From Acidulodesulfobacterium_A sp049965795 (GTDB lineage Bacteria > SZUA-79 > Acidulodesulfobacterales > Acidulodesulfobacteraceae): a stretch of DNA of 58,953 nucleotides. Under the pieces are notes generated by a model that ran no database searches, was not told the origin of the DNA, and worked only from the letters and a program-made list of their open reading frames with translations. The DNA lies in contig JBMFVW010000006.1 of the NCBI GenBank assembly GCA_049965795.1, forward strand, positions 1-58,953, read 5' to 3'. How positions within the stretch are numbered: the first letter of the stretch is position 1; each line of letters opens with the position of its first letter. Both the position numbers and the translations under genes were made by a program. This document shows, piece by piece, positions 1-8,666 of the stretch.

Positions 1-672
1 TAAAGATAGAACGGTAAATAAAGCGCCTACTATGAAAAGAACTACATAAATAAATATAAAATATCCAAAAATAAGGGTTGCATGCTTTTTATAAATTTTA
101 AAAGCTTTAACTATTATTTCTTTAACGTTATTACCCTCAAATACCATAGGAGCTATCATAAAACTTATCATTAGAATAGCAAAGAAAATAAGCGCAAATA
201 TTATGGTAAAAGCAGGTATGCCTATGAAAGCTAAAAGTTTGCCGAGATCAGGTATTTTAGCTATAAAAAAATATACAAGCGAGATAATTGCAATTATAAT
301 CGGAATAATTGCAAGTATAATTCCTACGATTATAAAACGGTAAAAAGAAAACAAGGAAAATATTATCGAATCTATTACCGGAATTGAAATTCTGTTTTTG
401 GCATATTCCATCAAAATCTTTCCGGATGCCGTATATCCTATCAGGAAAATAATACCGCTTATTATAAAGCCTACAAAGACTATAAATCCGACTGCTACGA
501 AAGATCCACGAAGAGCAAAATGTTTTGATAATGATAGTGTACCATAAAACACTGCTCCCGTAATTATGAATGTTGCAAGCAAAAGAATTATTGCTTTAAG
601 GCGCTGAAAGGCTTCGAAAGATTTTATTAAAATTCCAAATTTAAAGAAAGATTCTTTCTCGGTTGTTTCCAT
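1..672 (-). CDS. Polytopic membrane protein, C-terminus beyond the window
   Basis: An open frame begins with ATG at 672 (minus) behind a strong AGGAGG ribosome site at about 675-680 and stays open for about 224 codons to the window edge. The start reads METTEKESFFKFGILIKSFE. The rest is mostly long runs of Ile, Leu, Phe and Val, giving about five membrane helices (near residues 27-48, 57-80, 111-138, 147-175 and 200-222), with short basic loops. The layout is like integral membrane proteins of the DUF4013/GlpQ-membrane-domain kind, but I cannot name a family. It lies upstream, on the same strand, of nothing else visible here; the zinc-ribbon membrane protein at 766-1821 precedes it by 93 bases, so the two may be co-transcribed. 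Function unknown. Confidence 0.75.
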   Translation of the reverse strand, partial: METTEKESFFKFGILIKSFEAFQRLKAIILLLATFIITGAVFYGTLSLSKHFALRGSFVAVGFIVFVGFIISGIIFLIGYTASGKILMEYAKNRISIPVIDSIIFSLFSFYRFIIVGIILAIIPIIIAIISLVYFFIAKIPDLGKLLAFIGIPAFTIIFALIFFAILMISFMIAPMVFEGNNVKEIIVKAFKIYKKHATLIFGYFIFIYVVLFIVGALFTVLSL

Positions 673-765
673 AACTCCTCCTAAAGAATTAATATTTATA
701 GTTATAATTATTAAATATAAAGTTTAATATAAAGTTAAAAAATTAATTTATTAAGCATAAATTAT

Positions 766-1821
766 TTATTTCACCTTAATGTAAGCAGCCGGAGATTCTT
801 CAATCGTTGCCGGAGAAGTTACCGTAATAGTATAGGTGTAAGTCCCTGTTGGAAAATTAGAAGGAATTTTTACTGCAAGATTAACCGAATAAATTCCTGG
901 TTTATCTATATTGACGTAAGAAGTGTTGTATGCCGTAAGACCGTTTCCGTAAACTTCATATGTCAGTTTTACACTCTGGGATGACGGATTTGAAGGTGTA
1001 GCCGCATAAAACTTTGAAGGGATATTTATTGTATCTCCAGGAGAAGCATTGATGTTTTGAGACATAACGTTTGAAATTATCACCGCAGGTGCATCTTCGG
1101 CAGAACTGCCAAGTGGCGCAACATTGGTTATATTGGCACTCGCCGAACTAAGATAAGTTTTAAAAGCTGAAAATCCGCTTACCTTGCTATACCGGTTTGA
1201 ATTATTATTAGTATAAACATACGCAGGAGCAGTAACGGCAGAAGTAGCAGGAGAGCTTGCCTGCGATGTATTCGAAGTATTGGCATTAGAAGAATTTGAT
1301 TTATTTTTTGTATTTTTCTTTTTTTTGTTTTTGCTTGAAGATTTGACCTTATGATTGTGTTTGTGCTTATTATTGCTTTTGGAACTATTTTTTTTAATGT
1401 GTAGAACTTTTTCTATTTTTTTTTCTATTGTTTTAAGTTTTCCGGTTTTAAACAAATAAAACAAAGTACCTGCCGTCCCTATTAACAATACAGCCAAAAT
1501 AATCAATAAAATTAATAATCCTTTTCCTTTTTTACCGCCGTTTTGACGAGAAATTTTAGGTATGTTTGGAGTGACAGATTTAATGGAACTTTCCGACTTA
1601 CTGCCGGTTATTGCATCGTTTTTGTTAATATTGGTGTTTTTTTCATTAGTTTGAACTTGGAAAGGTTGGGAGGGCGAAGCATTGGCGTTTTTTAATGGGC
1701 TTGGATTAATTGTTTGAGGTTTAGGCGACTCTTGCTTAGGTTCAAATTTTTGTCCGCATTTAGGACAAAATTTAGCGTTATCGTTTTCTATCTTAGCGCC
1801 GCAATTTTTGCAAAAAAACAT
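766..1821 (-). CDS. Membrane-anchored zinc-ribbon protein with basic linker
   Basis: The first 22 residues form a zinc ribbon with four cysteines at 4, 7, 19 and 22 (CKNCG ... CPKCG). A Pro/Asn/Ser-rich stretch follows to about residue 95, then one membrane helix at about 101-124. Next comes a very basic Lys/Asn/Ser/His linker (about 125-180) and a C-terminal region (about 200-351) with alternating hydrophobic residues typical of a beta-rich extracytoplasmic domain. The topology should put the ribbon in the cytoplasm and the C-terminal domain outside. The ribosome site GAGGAGA lies just upstream of ATG 1821. Such ribbon-plus-helix proteins are common and mostly uncharacterised. The C-terminal part may bind a partner or envelope polymer, but nothing in the sequence proves it. 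Confidence 0.8.
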   Translation of the reverse strand: MFFCKNCGAKIENDNAKFCPKCGQKFEPKQESPKPQTINPSPLKNANASPSQPFQVQTNEKNTNINKNDAITGSKSESSIKSVTPNIPKISRQNGGKKGKGLLILLIILAVLLIGTAGTLFYLFKTGKLKTIEKKIEKVLHIKKNSSKSNNKHKHNHKVKSSSKNKKKKNTKNKSNSSNANTSNTSQASSPATSAVTAPAYVYTNNNSNRYSKVSGFSAFKTYLSSASANITNVAPLGSSAEDAPAVIISNVMSQNINASPGDTINIPSKFYAATPSNPSSQSVKLTYEVYGNGLTAYNTSYVNIDKPGIYSVNLAVKIPSNFPTGTYTYTITVTSPATIEESPAAYIKVK

Positions 1822-1837
1822 CGTATCTCCTCTACCC

Positions 1838-1907
1838 CAAATTTGTCGATAGGAAAAGGTGCCGACTTATTTTATCGAACCTTACTATTTTTTATCGGTA
1901 AATTTTG
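1838..1907. repeat. Dispersed inverted repeat, AAATTTGCCGATA type
   Basis: Arms at about 1839-1852 (AAATTTGTCGATA) and 1893-1907 (TATCGGTAAATTTTG) are imperfect inverted copies. The interior holds GGAAAAGGTGCCGAC (1852-1866), related to the elements at 16647, 18824 and 39115, and TTATTTTATCG, which recurs in the element at 13036. It sits 17 bases upstream of the zinc-ribbon gene start. The rest of 1822-2021 is AT-rich and shows no gene. Confidence 0.6.
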
Positions 1908-2021
1908 TTCTAAAGCATACCTTAAAAATTATGAACAATATATTTATTTTATATAATAATCTAAAATTTATAATAACTATATTTTTTTTTAAAAATTTTG
2001 TCAAGATTTTTTTACTCTTTG

Positions 2022-3536
2022 TTATAAAATTATTTTAAGTGCGGATATTTTTTTTTGTAAATTGCGGCGGCTCATGCCGATAACTTGGGCAGTTTTAGTA
2101 ACGTTATTACCGTTTTCCTTTAATTTGCGAATCAGGTATGCTCTTTCAAAATTTTCTTTCGCATGATGAAATAAATCGGCAGACATAATGTTTTCTATTT
2201 CGTTTATGTTTTCAAAGGGCAATATATTTTCGCCGGATGAATAATTGGAGGGAGATTGCTTCGCTTCACTCGCAATGACGTCATTGCTTGCAGCAGACTT
2301 AAAACCGCCTGCATTTTCGCTTGCAATGAAGCTTTCCGGTTCCGCAATAACCTTGCCGTTATTCTCCGCTACAGCGGGATATTTAATTTTTAATTCTACG
2401 GCAGCATCTTGCGCCGTTATTTTATTATGTAAATTCAAAATAGAAAATCTTTCTATGATATTTTTAAGTTCCCTTACGTTTCCCGGCCAACTGTAATTTT
2501 GCATTAAATCCAATGCCGAAGGGTCTATCTCTAATTTACCCGTTTTTCCGCTAAAAATTTTAACAAAATAATTCACTAAAAGCGGTATATCGCTTTTTCT
2601 TTCCCTAAGCGGCGGTATATAAAGCGGAATAACGTTTAATCTAAAAAACAAATCGCTTCTAAATCTGCCTGATTTAATTTCTTCTTCGAGATCTTTATTT
2701 GTAGCGGCAATAACTCTAACGTCGGACTCAATTTCGCTGTCTCCGCCTACCCTTTGAAATTTTCCTTCCTGCAAAACTCTTAATATCTTAGACTGCATCC
2801 TCAGACTCATATCGCCTATCTCGTCTAAAAAAAGAGTTCCTCCTTCGGCTAACTCGAACTTTCCTTTTTTTCTAGCAGCCGCTCCCGTAAAAGCTCCTTT
2901 TTCGTAGCCGAATATTTCGCTTTCTATAAGCTCTTCCGGTATAGCAGCACAGTTAATAGCTATAAAAGGCTCGCTGCTTCTTAAACTGTTAAGATGAACG
3001 GCTCTTGCCGCAATCTCTTTGCCTGTGCCGTTTTCTCCGGTTATAAGAACGGGAGCCGAAGAAGGTGCCGCCTTATATATCTTTTCCTTTAAATTTTTAA
3101 TAGATTCCGATTCACCTATAAGTTCAAAACTTTCAGGCAGACTTTCCGCCAAAATAGCTTTTTTTTCGTTTAAACTGTTATATTTTAAAGCATTTTCTAC
3201 CGTGATAATGAGTCTATCCAAAGAAAGCGGCTTCTCTATAAAATCGTAAGCTCCTATTTTTATAGTTTTAATTGCCGTATCTATATCCGAATGACCCGAA
3301 ATCATAATTACCGGAATATTTTTGTTAATATTTATCATTTCGCGCAAAATATCCGAACCGTCGGAATCGGAAAGCCACACGTCCAATAATACTACATTAG
3401 GCGATTTTTCTACAAACGCTTTTAATCCGGCTTTTCCTCCTGCCTCGGTTATAACCGAGTATCCTTCATCTTTAAGAATCCCGGAAAGAGAACTTCTTAT
3501 GCTTTCTTCATCGTCTACTATCAATATAAGCTTCAT
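2022..3536 (-). CDS. NtrX-like sigma-54-dependent response regulator
   Basis: This is a 504-residue activator of the NtrC family. It has an N-terminal receiver (D8, D9, phosphoacceptor D52 in VVLLDVW). An AAA+ sigma-54 interaction domain follows, with Walker A GENGTGKE and the GAFTGA loop that touches sigma-54. The C-terminal Fis-type helix-turn-helix is near the end (KTAQVIGMSRRNLQKK). The gene lies 11 bases downstream of its likely kinase at 3548-5458, the order expected for ntrY-ntrX, and rpoN is in the same window. The protein is longer than usual because the linker between AAA+ and helix-turn-helix is expanded; part of it is encoded by a palindromic repeat at 2250-2287. It probably responds to an envelope, redox or nitrogen signal, but the signal is not visible. 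Family sure; NtrX assignment likely. Confidence 0.88.
   Translation of the reverse strand: MKLILIVDDEESIRSSLSGILKDEGYSVITEAGGKAGLKAFVEKSPNVVLLDVWLSDSDGSDILREMININKNIPVIMISGHSDIDTAIKTIKIGAYDFIEKPLSLDRLIITVENALKYNSLNEKKAILAESLPESFELIGESESIKNLKEKIYKAAPSSAPVLITGENGTGKEIAARAVHLNSLRSSEPFIAINCAAIPEELIESEIFGYEKGAFTGAAARKKGKFELAEGGTLFLDEIGDMSLRMQSKILRVLQEGKFQRVGGDSEIESDVRVIAATNKDLEEEIKSGRFRSDLFFRLNVIPLYIPPLRERKSDIPLLVNYFVKIFSGKTGKLEIDPSALDLMQNYSWPGNVRELKNIIERFSILNLHNKITAQDAAVELKIKYPAVAENNGKVIAEPESFIASENAGGFKSAASNDVIASEAKQSPSNYSSGENILPFENINEIENIMSADLFHHAKENFERAYLIRKLKENGNNVTKTAQVIGMSRRNLQKKISALKIIL
2250..2287. repeat. Palindromic repeat inserted in frame (VIASEAKQ element)
   Basis: The stretch contains ATTGCTTCGCTTCACTCGCAA and then the perfect 16-base palindrome GCAATGACGTCATTGC (2272-2287). 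Read on the minus strand in the regulator frame it gives DVIASEAKQSP. This translated motif is a known signature of a widespread bacterial palindromic repeat related to GTCATTGCGAGCGAAGCGAA sequences. The insertion keeps the frame and falls in the unstructured linker before the DNA-binding domain. Confidence 0.75.
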
Positions 3537-3547
3537 TATTACCTCAT

Positions 3548-5458
3548 TTATAAATAAATAAATATTATAAAATCTGCGCCGCCTCTTGCATTATTTTCTA
3601 CTTGAATCTGAGCATTATTTTCCATTAAAATATTTTTAGTAATAGCCAGTCCGAGACCTGTCCCGCCCTGCTTAGTTGAAAAATAAGGCTCGTATATATT
3701 CTGGATTATTTCATCGTTTATTCCAGTTCCGTTGTCGGAAAAAGATATTTTTAATGCAAGCTTTTCATTCCGGCTTTCTTTATCCTCCTGCTCTGCTAAC
3801 TCAGTAAAAATTCTTATTTCCGGCTCGTATTTTTCTGCTGTTTTTTCTAATTTTTTTAAATTAACGCTATATACGGCATTTTCCATTATATTCATAAATG
3901 CTCGTTTCATTTGTCTGTAATCTATAGAAACCTTAGGCAAAGCATCCTGTAAATGTTCGATAAATTTAATATCTCTGTGCGCATTTTTATACAAACCAAC
4001 CACTTCTCCTATTAAAACGTTTATATCGGCAGGTTCCAAATTTGCTTTGGGAAGTCTTGCATAAAGCGAAAATTCATCTACCAAACTTTTTAAGTCGTCG
4101 ACTTCTTTTATAATCGTGCTTATCAGTTCACCGAAAGTATTTTCTTCTGAAGATATTTTGTCTCCATATTTTCTTTTTAATCTTTCGGCAGAAAGACGAA
4201 TAGGGGTAAGCGGATTTTTTATTTCATGGGACATTCTTTTTGCCACTTCTTCCCATGCCGCAACACGCTGAGCTTTCATCATATCTGTAGTATCGTTTAA
4301 TACTACTATAAAACCTATATAATTTCCCGCTTCGTCTTTCATAGTGGTAATATTGACTATATAAACCTTCAAGGCACCGTCTATATTCAATTTTATTTCT
4401 TTGGTAAGATTTTCTTTGCCTGTTTTTGCAAGTTCTTTTATAATGCCTCTAATATCAGAAAATACGTCTTTTGCAAATACATCCTTATAATTTTTACCCA
4501 GCGCATCTTTATATTTTATTCCAAACATATCTTCCGCAGCATTATTTATGCTTCGCACCTTGCCGGTAGAATCTATTCCGATAACGCCTGCATGTATATT
4601 TTTAAGTATAACCTCCATAAATTTTCTTCTTCTTTCGATTTCTTCATTTACATTCTTTAAATGCAGATTTGCTTTTTCTATCTCTTCTTTATTCTTTTTT
4701 AGATCTAGAGCCATCAAATTAAAAGAATTAATAAGCATACCTATCTCGTCGTCGCTTTCCTTAGAAACATTAATATCAAGGTTTCCAGATGCTACCTTTT
4801 TTGTTCCTTCTACAAGATCGATAATAGGCTTAGTCAATTTTTTAGAGAGGTAAAAACCTACCCATGATGAAATAAAAAGAACTATAAGGGTAAATATGGA
4901 AAAGAAAATAAGATAAGTGGTTTCCATAGGATTTTTTATAAATCTTATCTGCGAATATTCCCTGTAAAAATGTTCAAGCCATTCAATTTTACGGTTTACC
5001 GAAGCATCTTTTGAGCTTCTAATTAAAGCGCTCTTATGCCTTATTATAGCGGAAGTATAATCCATAGCTTTTTCCAACCTGGAGGTATACCATTTGTTTA
5101 TAATGTTTGCTGCAAAACCGGTGGCAATCATTACGACAAACATAAACAGTGAAGGAACCACGCTTACTATTACAAATAATCCGACTAATTTAGTTCTAAG
5201 TTTTGCGCCTATTACCCCTCTTTTTCTTTCCACTATTAATTTTATAACGTTTCGCAACACAAGAAACGCCATGAGTAAAAAAAGCACTATCGTAATATTT
5301 ATATAAGCATAAACGATAATTTTAGACGTTACCGAAATATTTGAAAAAGATATCATGCGCAGTTCTTCAAAAGTTGAAAAAACAACAAGCGCGAAAATTA
5401 TAGCCGCAAAAATAATTTCTCTTTTTACCTTAACTTTTTCGGAATTTTTTTTATCCAT
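3548..5458 (-). CDS. NtrY-like membrane sensor histidine kinase
   Basis: This 636-residue kinase starts with three close membrane helices (about 13-33, 43-66 and 90-115). A short external loop of about 65 residues follows, then a fourth helix (about 182-204), a HAMP linker (about 205-260) and a charged helical stretch. Next come a PAS domain (about 285-400), a HisKA domain with the phosphoacceptor in SHEIKNPLTPIRLSAERL, and a HATPase with DNGTGI and GGTGLGLAI. This order is the NtrY plan, although the external region is smaller than in typical NtrY. It should autophosphorylate and pass phosphate to D52 of the regulator encoded next. The start is ATG 5458, divergent from the MBL gene 52 bases away. 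Confidence 0.88.
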   Translation of the reverse strand: MDKKNSEKVKVKREIIFAAIIFALVVFSTFEELRMISFSNISVTSKIIVYAYINITIVLFLLMAFLVLRNVIKLIVERKRGVIGAKLRTKLVGLFVIVSVVPSLFMFVVMIATGFAANIINKWYTSRLEKAMDYTSAIIRHKSALIRSSKDASVNRKIEWLEHFYREYSQIRFIKNPMETTYLIFFSIFTLIVLFISSWVGFYLSKKLTKPIIDLVEGTKKVASGNLDINVSKESDDEIGMLINSFNLMALDLKKNKEEIEKANLHLKNVNEEIERRRKFMEVILKNIHAGVIGIDSTGKVRSINNAAEDMFGIKYKDALGKNYKDVFAKDVFSDIRGIIKELAKTGKENLTKEIKLNIDGALKVYIVNITTMKDEAGNYIGFIVVLNDTTDMMKAQRVAAWEEVAKRMSHEIKNPLTPIRLSAERLKRKYGDKISSEENTFGELISTIIKEVDDLKSLVDEFSLYARLPKANLEPADINVLIGEVVGLYKNAHRDIKFIEHLQDALPKVSIDYRQMKRAFMNIMENAVYSVNLKKLEKTAEKYEPEIRIFTELAEQEDKESRNEKLALKISFSDNGTGINDEIIQNIYEPYFSTKQGGTGLGLAITKNILMENNAQIQVENNARGGADFIIFIYL

Positions 5459-5510
5459 TTTTTATTACCTTATTTGCTTTAACTTATGTTTTATTGTATC
5501 ATAAAAATAT

Positions 5511-6287
5511 ATGAAAATTTTAGTCCTCGGCTGCGGCACATCGACGGGTGTACCTTTAATAGGTTGCCGATGTAAAGTTTGTGCTTCCGAAAATCCTAAA
5601 AACAAACGTCTTAGACCTTCTATTCTCGTATCCGAAAATAATTTCGACATCTTAATAGATACAGCACCGGATTTAAGAACGCAGGCATTGAAATTCAATA
5701 TCGTCAATATAGATGCCGTATTATATACTCATACGCATGCCGACCATATCTTCGGCATTGACGATCTTAGAATGTTTAATTACCTAAAAAAGCATGATAA
5801 CAGATTTATACCTATTTATGCCTCGGAAACGGCTATAAATTTTATTAAAGATAAATTTGATTATATCTTTAAAGAAAAAACGGAATCGAGCAAACCTTAT
5901 CTAATCCCTAATATTATAAAAGAACCCTTTGAAATCAAACCCGGATTATTTATAGCACCTGTTCCGGTATATCACGGCAAAAATTTAATAAACGGATACA
6001 GAATAAACGACTTTGCCTATATTACTGATGTATCTTCTATGCCGGAATATTCTTTAGGCTTGCTCAAAGGGATAAAAGTGTTAATGATAGATGCTCTTAG
6101 GTTTGATTCCCATAAAACACACTTTAGCGTAGATGAAGCAATTATGTTTGCAGAAAAAATAAACCCGTCCAGAACTTATTTCACACACATGGGGCATAAT
6201 ATAGATTACGACGAAATAAAAGAAATATGCTCATGTAAATCCGAAAAACTGATACCTTCCTACGACGGATTAAGCATCGAACTGTAA
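5511..6287 (+). CDS. MBL-fold metal-dependent hydrolase, PhnP-like
   Basis: The 258-residue protein has the metallo-beta-lactamase metal site HTHADHIFGIDD near residues 75-86 and a later HMGH motif near residue 222. The N-terminus reads LGCGTSTGVPLIGCRCKVC; the clustered cysteines resemble the structural zinc site of PhnP-type phosphodiesterases. That group hydrolyses cyclic phosphates or related phosphodiesters, so a small cyclic phosphodiester is the best guess for the substrate. No phosphonate genes are nearby, so a PhnP role in C-P lyase is unlikely. The gene stands alone on the plus strand between ntrY and lptG, and a hairpin terminator follows it. No clear ribosome site precedes the ATG. 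Confidence 0.82.
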   Translation: MKILVLGCGTSTGVPLIGCRCKVCASENPKNKRLRPSILVSENNFDILIDTAPDLRTQALKFNIVNIDAVLYTHTHADHIFGIDDLRMFNYLKKHDNRFIPIYASETAINFIKDKFDYIFKEKTESSKPYLIPNIIKEPFEIKPGLFIAPVPVYHGKNLINGYRINDFAYITDVSSMPEYSLGLLKGIKVLMIDALRFDSHKTHFSVDEAIMFAEKINPSRTYFTHMGHNIDYDEIKEICSCKSEKLIPSYDGLSIEL

Positions 6288-6288
6288 T

Positions 6289-6307
6289 GCAAATCGGATT
6301 TGCTTTT
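6289..6307 (+). terminator. Hairpin terminator after the MBL hydrolase gene
   Basis: GCAAAT-CGG-ATTTGC (6289-6303) forms a six-pair stem followed by TTTT. It lies two bases past the stop codon and before the convergent lptG end, as expected for a short intrinsic terminator. Confidence 0.55.
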
Positions 6308-6321
6308 AATTTCCTGCCGGA

Positions 6322-7422
6322 TTAATCAATACCGGCTATAAGATATACGGCAAACGACAAAAAAATTATGTCGGCCATAAAAGCTGCAAGAAAAGGATTT
6401 AATTGCGCCGATTCGCCCAGGGACAATGCTATTGAATTTATAACCCACCATGTAAAAGCAAATACGATACTTATGCCTATAGAAACCGGCGAATTGCCCT
6501 TTTTGCCGAGCATAAGTCCTATCGATATACCTATAAGTATTAGAATTAAATTTATCATGGGAAACGACAGTTTAGAATAATAGCTCGTAAGAACATAACT
6601 TAAACCGGATTCGGATTTTTTTGCCACGGCAACCATTTTTGAAAGATTTATTATAGACAAAAACTCCGGCCTAAGAGTATTTGACCTGAAAAAATTTAAA
6701 TTCAGGTAAATAGGGATTTGAACGGCTTTAAAATATTTTTGCTCAAATCCGCCGCTTTTGTTTTTCATATTGAAACCGTCAACCTGTCCGGCGCTTAATT
6801 CAAGGCCTTTATTGCCGAAACGCCCCGACTTTGCGATATATCTTTTTAAAAGAACGAATTTGTCGTTAAAAACATAAACATTTACGCCTTTTATAGTTTT
6901 GTCGGACGGATCCATAATCTCCGCAGTAACTATGCATTTTTTGTAATGAATTAAAATATTTTTGGTAGTATATTTATAAACCGATTTTTCGTTGAAAGAT
7001 TTGTTTTTATTGATATCTCTCTGCATGACTACTCTTCTTAAAACATTTGTGTGCACGGCTATGAAGTTTGAAAGCAGAAATGATGCAGCCGATATAACGA
7101 GACCGAGCGCTATCAGCGGAGCAAAAAACTTCAGCATACTGAGCCCCGACGATTTCACGGCGGTAATCTCGTTGTTTTTATTGAAGGCGGAAATAGATAA
7201 AAGTGTCGATAAAAGAATGGAAAGCGGCAATACCCTGTATATTATTTCGGGAAGTTTATATAAATAATAAATTATAATATACTGAAATTCGGGAGAGTGT
7301 TTGGTAAATGCTCCGATGTTTGAAATAAAATCTATAGTTATGTAAAAAAATATCAGGCTTATTATAGCTGCGGTAAAATATTTTAAAAATTCGTTTAAAA
7401 GGTATTTTTGGAGTATTTTCAT
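6322..7422 (-). CDS. lptG: LPS export permease LptG
   Basis: This 366-residue member of the YjgP/YjgQ permease family has paired N-terminal membrane helices, a large periplasmic beta region (about residues 130-260) and C-terminal helices. LptF and LptG form the membrane half of the LptB2FG transporter, which extracts LPS from the inner membrane and hands it to LptC. The gene begins two bases after lptF on the same strand, so the two are translated together. The assignment as LptG rather than LptF rests on gene order (second of the pair) and on the shorter, LptG-like start MKILQKYLLNEFLKYF. The other subunits (lptA, lptB, lptC) are at 19009-20864. Confidence 0.88.
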   Translation of the reverse strand: MKILQKYLLNEFLKYFTAAIISLIFFYITIDFISNIGAFTKHSPEFQYIIIYYLYKLPEIIYRVLPLSILLSTLLSISAFNKNNEITAVKSSGLSMLKFFAPLIALGLVISAASFLLSNFIAVHTNVLRRVVMQRDINKNKSFNEKSVYKYTTKNILIHYKKCIVTAEIMDPSDKTIKGVNVYVFNDKFVLLKRYIAKSGRFGNKGLELSAGQVDGFNMKNKSGGFEQKYFKAVQIPIYLNLNFFRSNTLRPEFLSIINLSKMVAVAKKSESGLSYVLTSYYSKLSFPMINLILILIGISIGLMLGKKGNSPVSIGISIVFAFTWWVINSIALSLGESAQLNPFLAAFMADIIFLSFAVYLIAGID

Positions 7423-7424
7423 AA

Positions 7425-8513
7425 TTATTTTAATGAGGCCTTAATATAAAGCACGAAACCGGAAACGGCAAGAAATAAATCGGCGCCGCAAACTCCTATA
7501 AAAGGATTAATCTTATTGCCCAAAGACATATAAAAACCTGAAGTAAATAAAACATAATAAATAACGACAAATATTATAGTATATGAGATGGCTAAGAATA
7601 AACTTCTTTTTTCGAGAAGGGTCCCCAGCGGCATTCCTATAAATATAAAAAGCAGGGTTGCGGCCGGTATAGCTATTTTTTTATAAAGATAGGACAGATA
7701 AATATTTTTCATCGCCGGACTTTTCTGAATGACGTATTTACGTAAAAGTTTAGAAAACGTCAAAAAATGAATAGAACTGTTTTTCCCGGGTATAGAAAGT
7801 CCGCTAAGCTTAACGTTAATTTTATAAGTTTTAAAATGCATAATCCAAAAATTTTTAGAATCAGGCTCCTGATTCTGTATAGTGCCGTTTCTCAAGTAAA
7901 AAGACAGCGTATTAAGTTTCCTGTCGTATTTAATATCGCCGCTTTTTGCAATTAATGTTTCAGGATTGTTTCGAACTTTATTTAATATAAAAATGCCTTT
8001 CAGGGTAGATTTTTGCGTATTTACGCTTTTAACGAAAATTTTAAGCCCGCCGAACCTGTTTGTAAATGAATTTTTTTTCAATGCGGAAAGGGCGGCTTTT
8101 TTAACTTCTTTAACCGCAAGCACCCTAAAAAAAAAATTAAACCTTGGGGCTATATAAAACGAAAAAAGTATAGAAAAAACAAGCGGTATAAGAGAAAATA
8201 AAATTGCCGGCTTAGTCAGCCTGAAGATGCTGACCCCCGATGCGCGTAACGCAGTAATTTCGTTATCCTGCGTCATCTTGCCGAAAACCGCAAGCAATGC
8301 AAGCAAAAAAGATACCGGCAATGTTATTATCATAAAATCGGGTATCGTCAGGCTTGCAAGTTTTAAAACGGCAGATATGCTGATGCCTTTATTTAAAACC
8401 ATCTGCGTCAGCAAAAGAATGCGGTTTATCGTAACGCTGAAAGTGAAAATAATCAGTCCGAAAATAAACGGAAAGATCATCTGCTTAAAAATATATTTAT
8501 CTATAGTTGACAT
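7425..8513 (-). CDS. lptF: LPS export permease LptF
   Basis: The 362-residue protein is of the YjgP/YjgQ family. It starts STIDKYIFKQMIFPFIFGL, has N-terminal helices to about residue 125, a periplasmic beta domain from about 130 to 265, and three C-terminal helices. It pairs with LptG, encoded immediately downstream, to form the channel of the LPS extractor powered by LptB. The KNNEITALRASGVS-like cytoplasmic coupling segment (QDNEITALRASGVSIFRL, near residues 80-97) is the conserved contact with LptB. The gene is divergent from the receiver-like gene at 8667, and a 138-153 base AT-rich spacer should hold both promoters. Confidence 0.88.
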   Translation of the reverse strand: MSTIDKYIFKQMIFPFIFGLIIFTFSVTINRILLLTQMVLNKGISISAVLKLASLTIPDFMIITLPVSFLLALLAVFGKMTQDNEITALRASGVSIFRLTKPAILFSLIPLVFSILFSFYIAPRFNFFFRVLAVKEVKKAALSALKKNSFTNRFGGLKIFVKSVNTQKSTLKGIFILNKVRNNPETLIAKSGDIKYDRKLNTLSFYLRNGTIQNQEPDSKNFWIMHFKTYKINVKLSGLSIPGKNSSIHFLTFSKLLRKYVIQKSPAMKNIYLSYLYKKIAIPAATLLFIFIGMPLGTLLEKRSLFLAISYTIIFVVIYYVLFTSGFYMSLGNKINPFIGVCGADLFLAVSGFVLYIKASLK

Positions 8514-8666
8514 ATTATCTTATATATCTTATTATTTTAAAAATTGCTTTAAAATTATTGACTATATTATTTAAAAATATTAAAATTAATCTAAGCTTTA
8601 TTTTATATATAGCAATTTTATATTGTATCAAAAATTATAAATATTTTAAAGATGACGGAGGTTGTT

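Noticed and set aside
1714..1956. 80-codon plus-strand frame opposite the zinc-ribbon gene
   Set aside because: It overlaps a well-supported gene and reads as low-quality sequence with no ribosome site.
3019..3249. Plus-strand frames opposite ntrX and ntrY
   Set aside because: The minus-strand proteins have full domain sets; these are their antisense frames.
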